Made by a program: the position numbers and the translations under genes
Notes under the pieces: model-generated
Told to the model about the DNA's origin: nothing
The model's input: the letters and a program-made list of their open reading frames with translations, nothing else
Databases searched by the model: none
NCBI GenBank assembly: GCA_964598845.1
Contig: CAZRDM010000012.1
Location: 3,799-67,798 of the forward strand
Reading direction: 5' to 3'
Source of the DNA: FEN-987 sp964598845
GTDB lineage: Archaea; Thermoproteota; Bathyarchaeia; 40CM-2-53-6
DNA length: 64,000 nucleotides
Shown here: positions 1 to 9,877 of the stretch, one piece after another
Numbering within the stretch: position 1 is the first letter of the stretch
Layout of the letters: each line of letters starts with the position of its first letter

Positions 1-1
1 T

Positions 2-583
2 GAGAAAATCGCGGAAGACCGGGAGCTTTGCATATATTCGCCAAACCTCTTGAGGACGGAGTCTGGTATTCAGGAGCTTAAGCGGATGGCCAGTGGTTCA
101 TCTGGTAAGATACTTTCCCTAACCATTACGTGCGGCTTGAATACTAGGTTCGAAAGCTCCGAATGGTCAATGAAACTAATGCAATTGCTCGATCTATCCG
201 AGTGGATCGCAGAGTCTAGGTGCGTGGAAGCATACGGTCGGAAGTCAACCAATCACCCATCGAGTGTAGCCCTCGTCGTCACCCTGTCCTTCGACAGTGG
301 CGTGAAAACACTGTTGAACCTTTACTCAGCTCCGAAGAATCCTATGAGGCTCTGGATAGATGGTATCTTTGAGCACTCTGTTGCGCATGTCGACCCTTAC
401 GCACAGACTGTCAGATTAAGTCGATTTAGCGATAACACAGGTGAGACCGTAAATTGGGCGCCATCACCGCTGAGCATAGCTATCGAAGATTTTGTTGCGC
501 ACATCCGGAGTGAGAAACGTATTTCGCTTTCGGACGATCTAGAACGGATCTTCACCCTCGCCTGTAATGTGCTCACAAACTAG
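2..583 (+). CDS. Gfo/Idh/MocA-like oxidoreductase, C-terminal part (5' truncated)
   Basis: The reading frame is open to the left edge from base 2 and ends with TAG at 581-583, so the gene starts outside the window. About 193 residues are visible. The pattern fits the C-terminal half of NAD(P)-dependent sugar-type dehydrogenases of the Gfo/Idh/MocA fold: a beta-rich stretch, a segment like 'VALVVTLSFDSGVKTLLNL', and a closing helix 'IAIEDFVAHIRSEKRIS' that resembles the usual 'xxxFxxaIrxg' helix before the last helix. The Rossmann half that would prove it is missing. A 6-bp hairpin (CTCTGC/GCAGAG, 592-609) follows the stop but has no T-run. Family assignment is moderate; substrate cannot be inferred. 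Confidence 0.5.
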   Translation, partial: EKIAEDRELCIYSPNLLRTESGIQELKRMASGSSGKILSLTITCGLNTRFESSEWSMKLMQLLDLSEWIAESRCVEAYGRKSTNHPSSVALVVTLSFDSGVKTLLNLYSAPKNPMRLWIDGIFEHSVAHVDPYAQTVRLSRFSDNTGETVNWAPSPLSIAIEDFVAHIRSEKRISLSDDLERIFTLACNVLTN

Positions 584-848
584 GGACCCTGCTCTGCCAA
601 ATAGCAGAGGCAGAAGTCGATGTGAGGCCTGTTCCTGGAATGTCAGCATCCCTGAACTGATGAGCTTCGCCAAGATCTACACATTAACGGCAATGTACTC
701 CCTCGGCTTTCAAGACAGACGATAAACCTCTGCGAGCGCAATATAGAGATCCTATCATACGACGATGGCCAAAGCGTAGCCTTGGAAAAACCGGTTGATC
801 GGAAACAAAAAGGTCGACTCCAGAGATTCCAGAAAATGGATCCGGAGT

Positions 849-2090
849 CTAAACCCAGACTTTCTCAAGCATTCTTAGGGCGTTGAGTCCGATGACCTTC
901 GCGATCTCGCCATCGGAGTATCCGTGTTCTATCATCCAACGCGGAATGTTGATGAACTCATTGAGATTCTCTAGTCCCTTGACATATCCAGGATCTTCAA
1001 CCCCGGGCGGAATTGGCCATGGGGCCTCTTGTTTTCGTCCGGGTCTTGTGTAGCGTCCCCTGAGCATGTGTGCGTCCCAATACTTGTACAAGCCCTGATG
1101 GTCGCCGTAGAGGGTATCAGGTCCGCAACCGACATGATCGATGCCCATCAGCTTTATGCAGTATTCGACGCATTCCATGTAACTCTCGATGTTACCGACA
1201 GGGTTCTTCTTTGTTCTCAGTCCAGTCCCAGCACCGCCGACGCCGATCATTCCGTCCTTTTCAGCCAATGCGTGTAGAACCTCATCACTTGTTGTGTGAC
1301 CTTGAGCGATGGCTGCGGGTCCACTGTGACTGTTATAGACTGGCTTCTCGCTTGCCTCAATCGTATCAAGAGCTGTTTGGTCGTTGGTGTGACCTATATC
1401 GATTAGCATTCCCAGTTTGTTCATGCGCTTCACAGCGTCGTAACCAAAATCCGTAAGAGTGGTGGTTGTGTCTTTCTCGCCCATACCACCACCGAGCATG
1501 TTTGATTCGCTGTAGCAGATGCCCATACTTCTCACGCCCATACCGTACAGAATATCGATCCTATCCAATTCGTTCTCGATTGGTGTGGCCGATTCGAGAC
1601 ATAGGACTAGAGCGATCTTACCATCCTCGTGAGCGTCTCTAACGTCCTTGACACGGAAGCATGGGATGACTAAGTCTTGGTGGTGAATGTCACTTAGGCG
1701 TATGCCAATGTCATGAATAACATCATTCCATTTCCAACCCATGTAACTTGTTACGATGGCTGTTCCGTTCATGAGATTGTCGAAGATGCAGTCCAGTCCG
1801 CTGACACTAAGGGCTTCATAGGCCGTGAAGTCTCGACCGAGATGTTGGGCCTCCATGACCTGACTCGGGTCCTCGGGGAGGATAACAGGGTGGTCATGGA
1901 GAGAGATGAGAATGTTCTTCTTCACTATCTCCTCAAAACGTTCTTCTTCGTTCTTGGATAAAGGCAGAATATACGGAGGGACTCTATTGAACTCTTTTGC
2001 TAGTTTCAGCTCCTTGTAATCGAATCCCGGCTTTAGATATTGGAACGCTTTGTAACCATCATACTTCTTGTTTCTTCCCATTCGGATCAC
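849..2090 (-). CDS. membrane dipeptidase family protein (peptidase M19)
   Basis: This 413-residue protein is an amidohydrolase-fold dipeptidase of the M19 (renal dipeptidase) family, hydrolysing dipeptides, often including D-residues. The zinc-site motifs are present in order: 'LHDHP' (HxH-type, near residue 64), 'LCLESA' (bridging Glu), 'IGHTN', 'NSHSGP' and 'GCGPDTL' (Asp). Length is close to the family norm, with an N-terminal extension of about 45 residues; no signal peptide is visible, so it should be cytoplasmic. It diverges from the Asp/Glu/hydantoin racemase at 2245 and lies near an M20 dipeptidase, suggesting a peptide or D-amino-acid catabolic neighbourhood. A possible TATA box (ATCTATATC) lies at about 2119-2130 on this strand. 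Confidence 0.85.
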   Translation of the reverse strand: MIRMGRNKKYDGYKAFQYLKPGFDYKELKLAKEFNRVPPYILPLSKNEEERFEEIVKKNILISLHDHPVILPEDPSQVMEAQHLGRDFTAYEALSVSGLDCIFDNLMNGTAIVTSYMGWKWNDVIHDIGIRLSDIHHQDLVIPCFRVKDVRDAHEDGKIALVLCLESATPIENELDRIDILYGMGVRSMGICYSESNMLGGGMGEKDTTTTLTDFGYDAVKRMNKLGMLIDIGHTNDQTALDTIEASEKPVYNSHSGPAAIAQGHTTSDEVLHALAEKDGMIGVGGAGTGLRTKKNPVGNIESYMECVEYCIKLMGIDHVGCGPDTLYGDHQGLYKYWDAHMLRGRYTRPGRKQEAPWPIPPGVEDPGYVKGLENLNEFINIPRWMIEHGYSDGEIAKVIGLNALRMLEKVWV

Positions 2091-2201
2091 ATCAAATCAT
2101 GTGCGGAAAGACATGGGGAACAGATATAGATGTCGAATGAATTTCTGCACTTCTTGGTATCGTCTGAATAGTCTTCGTTGCTCCCAAGACAGACGAGGCT
2201 C

Positions 2202-2216
2202 AGTTTTTTGTATACC
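2202..2216 (+). promoter_or_regulatory. putative TATA box for the racemase gene
   Basis: An AT-rich element (TTTTTTGTATA, 2204-2214) lies about 30 bases before the ATG at 2245. With archaeal spacing, transcription would begin only a few bases before the start codon, so the mRNA would be nearly leaderless; no Shine-Dalgarno sequence is visible. Based on sequence only. Confidence 0.35.
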
Positions 2217-2244
2217 ATGTGATCTTGATAGACGGGAATGAAAC

Positions 2245-2994
2245 ATGAGAAAGATTGCTTTCATCTCGGGAGGCTATGGACCGCTGTCTTCCGAATTGAA
2301 GAGGAGGCATGCCATTCTTCAAGCTGCAGCTTCGCCTGGAACGCAAGTAGATATGTACGGGGGCAAAGGTTCAATCGAATCCAGAAAGGGAGAGTCCACC
2401 GATACAGAGCAAATCGGTGTCACGGAATCCGAATACGCTCTAGTTCACGATATACCAAAAGATATCCAAGTTGTCATGGATGCCGAACAGGAAGGATACG
2501 GCGCCGTCATTCTCGCCTGCGGAGCAGACCCTGGGTTATCAGCAATCCGAGAAGTAGTCTCGATCCCCGTCGTGGGGCCGGGCACGACGGCGCGACACGT
2601 CTGCTCGCTGATAAGCCACAGATTTACCCTCTTGACAACCGGCAAAAGCAGCTCATTGAAGGTGCTCTCTGAGTACGAAGAACCACATGGTTTGGGTCGG
2701 TGGGTTTCGACAAGATCCATCGGACTCGGGGTCTTGGAGGTGCGAGAGAAACCTGAAGAAGCTTTCAGGACAACATTGCGAGAGGCTAAGGCTGGTATGG
2801 TAGAAGACGGGTCGGATGCATTCACCTATGGATGCATGAGCATGGCGTTCTTGGACATGGACAAGAGGCTGGAGAGTGAGCTTGGAGTTCCATTCGTCAA
2901 CCCGGCGAAAGTGGCTGTGCGGATGGCGGAGATGTACATCGACCTCGGCATAAGACACAGCAAACTAACATTTCCATCGCCATTCAAGCGCTGA
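2245..2994 (+). CDS. aspartate/glutamate/hydantoin racemase family protein
   Basis: The 249-residue protein belongs to the Asp/Glu/hydantoin racemase superfamily, cofactor-independent two-cysteine enzymes. Both catalytic cysteines are visible in the expected contexts: 'VILACGADPGL' (about residue 92) and 'FTYGCMSMAF' (about residue 195). The N-terminus 'MRKIAFISGG' is the usual first beta strand. The length matches HyuE-type hydantoin or allantoin racemases. It diverges from an M19 dipeptidase, and an M20 peptidase follows at 3510; the context fits processing of D-amino acids, hydantoins or peptides. The exact substrate is not determinable. Confidence 0.8.
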   Translation: MRKIAFISGGYGPLSSELKRRHAILQAAASPGTQVDMYGGKGSIESRKGESTDTEQIGVTESEYALVHDIPKDIQVVMDAEQEGYGAVILACGADPGLSAIREVVSIPVVGPGTTARHVCSLISHRFTLLTTGKSSSLKVLSEYEEPHGLGRWVSTRSIGLGVLEVREKPEEAFRTTLREAKAGMVEDGSDAFTYGCMSMAFLDMDKRLESELGVPFVNPAKVAVRMAEMYIDLGIRHSKLTFPSPFKR

Positions 2995-3051
2995 TTTCCA
3001 GCAACAAGGACGTCAGCAAATAGGATCTCCGGAAGAACGAGTCGAGCTGGC

Positions 3052-3430
3052 CTATGCGTGCTGCATTCTCCCTCTTCTCTCGAGCTCGTCAACGAATCTT
3101 CCTATGAGGTTGTCGAGGAATGACCTGAATTGATCTGTGTACACCATTGAGGAGATTTGCATATCTGTTCGTTGCTCTAGCTCCGCAAGAATCGATGCCA
3201 AGAACTTGTCTTCTCCGATGCCTTTGATATGCCTCGACATCGCCAAGACACGCTGCAATGTATCCATCAACCTTTTCGGCCCGTATCTGCAAGGTTCATC
3301 GATGGTTGTCCGAGCGCTGGTTGGTATGTAAAGCGTGAGTTCAAGAAGGTAGTCGTATTCGATTTGCGTCTGGTCTGGCTAACTCAACGTCTTCAAATTG
3401 ATTCGAGAGTTCGACGTTCCATGTCGCCAT
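3052..3430 (-). CDS. small DUF6092-like protein, frameshifted near its N-terminus
   Basis: The 3' part (stop at 3052) encodes about 104 residues resembling small archaeal and bacterial DUF6092-type proteins: 'LELTLYIPTSARTTIDEP', then 'YGPKRLMDTLQRVLAM', then a helix 'QFRSFLDNLIGRFVDEL'. The conserved part extends upstream of any ATG/GTG/TTG in that frame. In another frame, an ATG at 3428-3430 opens 'MATWNVELSNQFED...ANR', which would join the conserved part if one base were removed around 3355. The reconstructed gene would diverge from the M20 peptidase with about 80 bases between starts. Either a sequencing error or a recent frameshift. Family is recalled from pattern only; function unknown. 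Confidence 0.5.
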
Positions 3431-3509
3431 ATAAGCCTTGAAACAGTTCCAACGGATTAACGGCAGATACTCTTTTCAGCATCACGACCACGTGGCTTGC
3501 AGAATTCTA

Positions 3510-4874
3510 ATGTCAACCGCGTTGAAGCCGGTCTTCGACTACATTGATGCTCATGTCGAACATTTCATCGAAGGGCTCAAAGGGCTTCTTAGAATTCCGA
3601 GTATAGCTGTCGAGAACAGGGGACTTGACGAAGCGGCACGATTTCTTGAAAGAACGATCAATGAACTTGGTTTTATTGGGAAGGTGGTGGAGACTCCTGG
3701 TTCACCCATTGTTTTCGGAGAGCGAATAGAAGAATCGGACAAACCGACCATGCTGATCTATGCCCATTATGATGTCCAGTCAGCTGAGCCGCTCAACGCC
3801 TGGATTAGCCCACCTTTCGAACCCACCGCAAGAAACGGTCGGCTGTACGCTCGCGGTGTGGGCGATAATAAGGGGCAGCTCTATGCCCAGTTAATGGGTA
3901 TCAAATCATACCTTGCAATCCACAAGAAGCTACCTCTCAATGTCAAACTAGTTTTCGAAGGAGAAGAAGAGAACGATAGTCCGAATCTGCGCGATTTCAT
4001 GCTTACGAACAAGGGCAGTTTGAGCGCCGATCTCGTATATGTTTCGGATGGATCGCTTCACGAAAGCGGCACGCCAATAATAGTCTTGGGCGTCCGCGGA
4101 ATAGTCTCTATCGAGCTAAGGACAAGAGGCGCGAACCGAGATCTCCACTCAGGAAACTGGGGCGGCCCAATTCCCAACCCCGCTTGGAGTATGGTAAGGA
4201 TACTCTCAAGCATGCGTGATCCGAGAACGGGGCGGGTCATGATAGAGGGATTATACGACAACGTACGTCCAATATCGGACGAGGATCGTGAGGCGATGAG
4301 AAGGCTGCCTTTCGACGGGAAGAAGATCGGCAGAGACCTCGATCTACCAATACTTAGCAAGATTGATTCAGAACGCTACTATGAACCAATAATGTTCTGG
4401 CCTAACCTCAACATTTGCGCCTTTCAATCGGGATCTGATGTCCGCGGCGTCAAGACCATCATACCTTCTGCTGCCTCCGCGAAGATCGACATACGCCTCG
4501 TTGCCGATCAAGATCCAAACTACGCATTTGAGAAATTCGTTGCCCATGTCAAGGGCTTCGACCCTGATGTCGAAGTTATCAGGTATGGGCAAATGTGGCC
4601 GGCCCGAACTTCGTTATCCAATCCCTATGTTGAGAAGATAGCGCGGGCAGTAGAAGATGTCTATGAGAAGAAACCACTCATCTACCCGTGTGCTGGAGGA
4701 AGCCTACCCACTTACGTCTTCACCGAAATCCTAGGCTTACCCGTGATATCAGTACCATATGCAAACGCGGACGAAGACAATCATGCCCCCAATGAGAACT
4801 TGGTCATCGACAACTTCGTCAAAGGAATCAAGACCTGCGCTAGCGTAATGGAGAGCGTTTCAATGCAAGACTAG
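3510..4874 (+). CDS. M20 family dipeptidase (metallopeptidase)
   Basis: The protein is a 454-residue co-catalytic zinc dipeptidase of the M20/CPG2-dipeptidase group. Signature motifs appear in order: 'YAHYDVQSAE' (first zinc His), 'GVGDNKGQ' (bridging Asp), 'EGEEENDS' (catalytic Glu pair), 'DLHSGNWGG' (dimerisation-domain start), and 'DEDNHAPNEN' (last zinc His). I take the ATG at 3510 rather than the upstream TTG at 3438 because the family's usual N-terminal helix begins there and the intervening residues look non-coding. It is cytoplasmic, with no signal peptide. With the M19 peptidase and racemase it forms a peptide-degradation neighbourhood. Confidence 0.85.
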   Translation: MSTALKPVFDYIDAHVEHFIEGLKGLLRIPSIAVENRGLDEAARFLERTINELGFIGKVVETPGSPIVFGERIEESDKPTMLIYAHYDVQSAEPLNAWISPPFEPTARNGRLYARGVGDNKGQLYAQLMGIKSYLAIHKKLPLNVKLVFEGEEENDSPNLRDFMLTNKGSLSADLVYVSDGSLHESGTPIIVLGVRGIVSIELRTRGANRDLHSGNWGGPIPNPAWSMVRILSSMRDPRTGRVMIEGLYDNVRPISDEDREAMRRLPFDGKKIGRDLDLPILSKIDSERYYEPIMFWPNLNICAFQSGSDVRGVKTIIPSAASAKIDIRLVADQDPNYAFEKFVAHVKGFDPDVEVIRYGQMWPARTSLSNPYVEKIARAVEDVYEKKPLIYPCAGGSLPTYVFTEILGLPVISVPYANADEDNHAPNENLVIDNFVKGIKTCASVMESVSMQD

Positions 4875-4885
4875 GCTGCGGCGCG

Positions 4886-5911
4886 TCACAGAATGACCTT
4901 CACGCTTTCTCCATCTAAGTTGAAATCTTCTCCCGGGCTGAGCTGTCTCATCTCCTCAAGAAGCTGTTTTCCTTCCCTTCCATCACCAAGAACTGGCAGT
5001 CCAGCCTTCGCATCAACGCTAATAGGCCAAAGTCTGAGCTCCCTGATCTTGCTCCTGTGCAATTCGACCGTCGCTACTATTCCAGATTCGCCTGTCATCT
5101 CGGCTCTGTCATGGAAGATGAAATCACCCAAGCTGTAGAGGATTACCCCCTTCCTGTAACACTCTATGCCATGCCGGATGTGAGGGTGATGACCGACGAT
5201 CAGACTCGCACCTGCTTCTATCATCCTTCGAGCAAGGGGCTGTTGATACTCTGCCCTTTGCTTGGCAAAAGCTATCCCCCAGTGAATTCCCACGACAACA
5301 TGATCGGCCTTACCTTTGACTTCCCGGATGTTGCTGCAAATTCGATCCTCATCCCCGATGTCAACTCTTGTTCGAATCTTTGGTGGATCTCCCGGTTGTT
5401 CCTGTAGGGATGTCGGGTCAACCTCATAGCTGGTGGAGACATGCACTGGGGCGATACCGGGACGGTTCTCAGAAGCTGCCGCGCCAAGTGGAAGGGTCGC
5501 CGCCAGACTCATGAAAGCAACTCTGATTCCTCTTCTCCTGAGAAAGATCGGTCTAGACGCTTCTTTCATGTTCCTCCCCGCCCCCACGTGCGGAATCCTC
5601 ATTCTTGTAAGAATCCCAAGAGTCTGCAGCATGACCTCTTCGCCATAATCTAACATATGGTTGTTCGCAAGCGAGACAACATCCACTCCCAAAGCAAGCA
5701 GAACCTTGGCCACCGATGGTTCGCATCTGTATGCGTACATCTTCTCCTTGGGAGAACCTACCGTTCCGAAAGGAATCTCGAGATTCGCGAGAAAAAGATC
5801 CGCTCCAGATGTAATCTGGAAAGCTCTGTTGAAAGGCGGATTCGAAGGCGAAAAACTATGGTCGATCATAATGTCTCCTACAGCAGCCAGCCTCAATGCC
5901 ACTCGAACCAA
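4886..5911 (-). CDS. CapA/PgsA-family metallophosphoesterase-like protein
   Basis: The 341-residue protein matches the CapA (poly-gamma-glutamate synthesis) family, which has a calcineurin-like metallophosphoesterase fold. Visible motifs are 'AAVGDIMID' (first metal-binding Asp), 'FLANLEIPFGT', 'SLANNHMLDYGEE' (Asn-His motif), 'VVGIHWGIAF' and 'IVGHHPHIRHGIE'. The start is TTG at 5911 (GTG at 5902 is an alternative); no signal peptide is seen, so unlike capsule CapA this one is probably cytoplasmic. It converges on the M20 peptidase 11 bases away. Polymer synthesis should not be assumed; many archaeal members have no known role. Confidence 0.8.
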   Translation of the reverse strand: MVRVALRLAAVGDIMIDHSFSPSNPPFNRAFQITSGADLFLANLEIPFGTVGSPKEKMYAYRCEPSVAKVLLALGVDVVSLANNHMLDYGEEVMLQTLGILTRMRIPHVGAGRNMKEASRPIFLRRRGIRVAFMSLAATLPLGAAASENRPGIAPVHVSTSYEVDPTSLQEQPGDPPKIRTRVDIGDEDRICSNIREVKGKADHVVVGIHWGIAFAKQRAEYQQPLARRMIEAGASLIVGHHPHIRHGIECYRKGVILYSLGDFIFHDRAEMTGESGIVATVELHRSKIRELRLWPISVDAKAGLPVLGDGREGKQLLEEMRQLSPGEDFNLDGESVKVIL

Positions 5912-6081
5912 ATCCGTTTCAATTTAGGAGTCGGCTCATGGAGCTTAAGGGTTTGGGGAGTGTACCTTACGTTTTGAATTCATCACTTAGGCAGTCGCGT
6001 TGTATTCGAAGAAAGTGCTATAGTTACCATAACACTGTGCTGAGCTCCGTGGTGTTCCTCATCGTTCAGGGTGTGGCTTCG

Positions 6082-6579
6082 ATGCCCTTTACACTCTATC
6101 ATTGGGGGCCTGGATTACTGTTTGGCTTGCTTTTCTTAACATACATCGACCTGCCCACTTTCCTTCTTGCGAGCGTGATCATCGATGTTGAGCCTTTCCT
6201 CGTACTGGCCCTAAATCTACGTTATCCGGTACATGGTTACCTTCACACCTTTTTGGGAGGAACCGTTGTGGCGTTTCTGTTGTGGTTGGTGATGAGGAGG
6301 GTTAGAGAAGCTCTTTCGCCTTTCATCTCATCGCTTAGGCTCGAACAAGAAGTATCCTCCTCGAGAATTGGCTTGGCATCTCTCTTCGGTATCTATCTTC
6401 ACATACTGCTGGACTCGCCCCTATACTCAGAGATTAGACCCTTCTATCCATTCGAGACGAATCCTGTGCTCGGCCATAGTGTATTTTTCGGCTTCGACAT
6501 CTATCCGCTCTGCGCCGCGTCGTTCATCGGTGCAGCATTCGTTTACGCGGCACGAGTTGCTTTCCATAGGAAAATGTAG
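6082..6579 (+). CDS. small integral membrane protein with HxxHTF motif (DUF457/YdjM-like)
   Basis: The 165-residue protein starts at the ATG at 6082 ('MPFTLYHWGPGLL'), matching the N-terminus common in archaeal membrane-bound hydrolase-like proteins. It has about four membrane segments and polar residues typical of the YdjM/DUF457 group: 'HWGPG', 'VIIDVEPF', 'HGYLHTFLGG' and 'IYLHILLDSPLY'. The regularly spaced His/Asp residues suggest a metal site facing the membrane. The frame is open upstream from 5896, but that part overlaps the divergent CapA gene and lacks character. It ends 40 bases before the arginase-family gene. Biochemical role unknown. Confidence 0.65.
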   Translation: MPFTLYHWGPGLLFGLLFLTYIDLPTFLLASVIIDVEPFLVLALNLRYPVHGYLHTFLGGTVVAFLLWLVMRRVREALSPFISSLRLEQEVSSSRIGLASLFGIYLHILLDSPLYSEIRPFYPFETNPVLGHSVFFGFDIYPLCAASFIGAAFVYAARVAFHRKM

Positions 6580-6619
6580 GCATGTAGTTATTAGACAACC
6601 ATTGACAGATGGTGTTCGC

Positions 6620-7504
6620 ATGGAAAGCATCGCACTGATTGGACTACCGTTTTACACCCTTTCAAGACATCGTGGCATGGGAATGGCTGTCAGAGTCCTG
6701 CGCGAACTTGGACTCTCAGACAGTCTGAAAGGAGGCGGCAGGTCCCTCACAGATTTAGGTGATGTAACCCTATCTGAGATCGTTCAGGACTCAGGCCCGG
6801 CTAACTTAAGGAATTTCCCCCAATTTCATCAAGATACCGAGACCGTCAGTCATGATGCGAGCAGGATCAGCTCAGATGATTTCGCTTTCTGCGTGGGAGG
6901 CGAGTGCACATTCATAGTAGGTGCCCTAGCTGTATTGAGACGTAAGTTCGAAGGCAAGCCGGGAATTCTGTGGATGGATGCTCATGGAGACTTCAATACT
7001 CCAGAGACAACGCCGTCCGGATTCATTGGGGGAATGTGCCTGGCATTCGCGGCTGGACGGGGACCGAAGTTAAGTCCAGAGATCGAGAATTTGAGACCGC
7101 TCCTCACAGAGGAAAATATTGTGCATCTGGGAAGTAGAGCGCTAGACCCATTGGAGGCAAGAGCAATGGAATCTTCCCCGCTCAGACTCTACCCCGAACA
7201 GCAGGTGCGGAGGGAAGGTATAGAGAGAGTTGCAAAGGAGGCTGCGGAGTATCTCGCCGACCGCGCTGACTGGATAATCTGTCACTGGGATGTCGATGTC
7301 ACAGATCCAGCTGAGATAGAGGCTGTCAATTTCCCTGAGAAAGGAGGCCTAGCACTCCACCAGATCAAAAACGTTGTCGAAGCGTTGGAAAGAACTGGCA
7401 AGCTAAGGGTATTCGATCTGGCCGCGTACAATCCGCTTCTAGACGATGAAACCAAATCTGCCGGTCGAAAAGTTCTGAACTTGGTCTCAGAAATATTCTC
7501 TTAG
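6620..7504 (+). CDS. arginase/agmatinase (ureohydrolase) family protein with atypical GGEC motif
   Basis: This 294-residue protein belongs to the manganese ureohydrolases (arginase, agmatinase, formiminoglutamase). The two Asp-rich motifs are intact: 'WMDAHGDFNTP' (DAHxD) and 'HWDVDVTDP' (DxDxxDP). The first motif, normally GGDHS, reads 'GGECT', so the usual His ligand is replaced by Cys; a related GGDC form is known to me in other arginase-family branches, so the protein may still bind metal with a changed site. The ATG at 6620 is chosen because it starts the first beta strand. Substrate is uncertain: guanidino compounds such as arginine or agmatine are likely, given arginine deiminase and OTC elsewhere in the window. 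Confidence 0.75.
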   Translation: MESIALIGLPFYTLSRHRGMGMAVRVLRELGLSDSLKGGGRSLTDLGDVTLSEIVQDSGPANLRNFPQFHQDTETVSHDASRISSDDFAFCVGGECTFIVGALAVLRRKFEGKPGILWMDAHGDFNTPETTPSGFIGGMCLAFAAGRGPKLSPEIENLRPLLTEENIVHLGSRALDPLEARAMESSPLRLYPEQQVRREGIERVAKEAAEYLADRADWIICHWDVDVTDPAEIEAVNFPEKGGLALHQIKNVVEALERTGKLRVFDLAAYNPLLDDETKSAGRKVLNLVSEIFS

Positions 7505-7558
7505 TCCATTCGGTCGCAAAATGCTGGATCCCGTCCCGTCGAGGCAAGTTGGCAACCC

Positions 7559-7738
7559 ATGAGATTCTGTGAAAAATGCGGGTCGTATATGCGTGAGACA
7601 ACCAGAGGATTCGTATGCTCTCGATGTGGACACGAAATCCAAACTCAGATAGTCGAGATCAAGCATATGGAGCCTTCTGACTCCCATCCGATTGATGTCG
7701 TGGATAAATCAAAAGCCGAGTATGCGAAAGTTGGAGAA
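7559..7738 (+). CDS. TFS/RpoM-like transcription factor zinc ribbon, cut by assembly gap
   Basis: The first 60 residues are visible before the N-run. 'MRFCEKCGSYMRETTRGF' followed by 'VCSRCGHEI' is a CxxC-x(13)-CxxC zinc ribbon typical of the N-terminus of archaeal transcription factor S (TFIIS/RPB9-like, transcript cleavage). The second, catalytic zinc ribbon with its DE acidic loop would lie in the gap, so the assignment rests on the N-terminal ribbon and the 'KAEYAK' linker. Starts with ATG. Confidence 0.55.
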
Positions 7739-7838
7739 NNNNNNNNNNNNNNNNNNNNNNNNNNNNNNNNNNNNNNNNNNNNNNNNNNNNNNNNNNNNNN
7801 NNNNNNNNNNNNNNNNNNNNNNNNNNNNNNNNNNNNNN
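7739..7838. other. assembly gap (100 N)
   Basis: Exactly 100 N, a conventional scaffold gap of unknown true length. It removes the 3' end of the TFS-like gene. The 175 bases after it (7839-8013) hold no recognisable gene. Confidence 0.99.
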
Positions 7839-8013
7839 TCTGGCCGAATCCTTTTATCGACGCATCGGCTATCGGCTAGCTGCATAACGCAGGGGACTGG
7901 GAATGGCTAGTGGTGTGGCAGTTTTCTTCCCCGCTAGTGTAGCCTAGAGTCTCCTTGGACTCAGGAATCCCGGCTTTTTGAACCATCAGCCGCTTCCGTG
8001 ACGTGAAGAGAAC

Positions 8014-8989
<976 letters not shown>

Positions 8990-9000
<11 letters not shown>

Positions 9001-9865
9001 TCTTCTGACATATTTCCAGGACCAAGTCCCCCCAGCGAAGTCGGACGTACGTCAAACTTGGGGCGTCTTCTGGGGACAACTGAAGATCTTCCTTACCTAT
9101 CGAACTTGGTTCATCACGGACATGTTCAATACTATCATCTCCATCGCGATGTACTACTTCCTGAGCCTGCAAGTACAACCTGCACAGTTGGCTGAGAGAG
9201 GATACGGGACCAGCTACCTCGCATTCTCCTTAATCGGAGTCGCTTTCGCGAGCTACCTCTGGTTCTGCATTAACCGGATCAGTCATTCAATGCAGAGTGA
9301 GATCCGGGAAGGAACCTTCGAAACCGTCGCATCATCTCCAATCAAGATGCGTTCATACCTATTCGGTCAAGCAGCCCGAGGTTTCTTGGTTGGGCTCTAC
9401 TATATGATCGGCGCCCTCGCGGTTGGAATATTCGTGTTCAAGGCTCCGCTCCACTTCGAACCCGCAGCCATTGCAGCTTCAGCACTCGTTCTCGTGTTCA
9501 TGATCTTAAGCCATCTAGGGTTGGGGATCGTGGTAGCAGGCATCGTCCTAGTGTACAAGCAAGCAGATCCGGTCACATTCATGTTGTCACTCTTCATGGA
9601 GTTCTTTGCGGGGGCACTCTTTCCGCTACAGCTACTGAACAGCTATCCCGTGCTGGCGATTGCGTCGCAACTCATGCCGTACACTTATGCGCTGGATGCC
9701 TTGCGAAAGAGCCTGATTCAAGGAGCGACAATAGCGAACCCCGACATACTTTTTGACCTCGGAATCCTAGTCATCTACACTGTCATTCTGCTCCCTCTAG
9801 GTCTTTGGTCGTTCAAGATGGGTTACAACAAGATTCGGGTGGAGGGCACAACATCCGTTTACTAG
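8990..9865 (+). CDS. ABC-2 type transporter permease
   Basis: The 291-residue membrane protein has a cytoplasmic N-terminus of about 40 residues, then six predicted membrane helices, including the ABC-2 landmark 'EIREGTFETVASSPIKMRSYL' region (about residues 104-124) and a re-entrant 'FFAGALFPLQLL' segment. It overlaps the ATPase gene and is followed 12 bases later by a paralogous permease, so the exporter is probably a heterodimer of the two. Confidence 0.85.
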
Positions 9866-9877
9866 AAGGTGAAATCC

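Noticed and set aside
592..609. Hairpin CTCTGC/GCAGAG after the first gene
   Set aside because: Only six pairs and no T-rich tail; not enough for a terminator call.
1029..1456. Plus-strand open frames inside the M19 dipeptidase gene
   Set aside because: They are antisense shadows of a gene with complete active-site motifs.
7890..7985. Hairpin GAGTC-loop-GACTC with tRNA-like surroundings after the first gap
   Set aside because: The loop has six bases instead of seven and no T-arm consensus follows; it does not fold as a tRNA.
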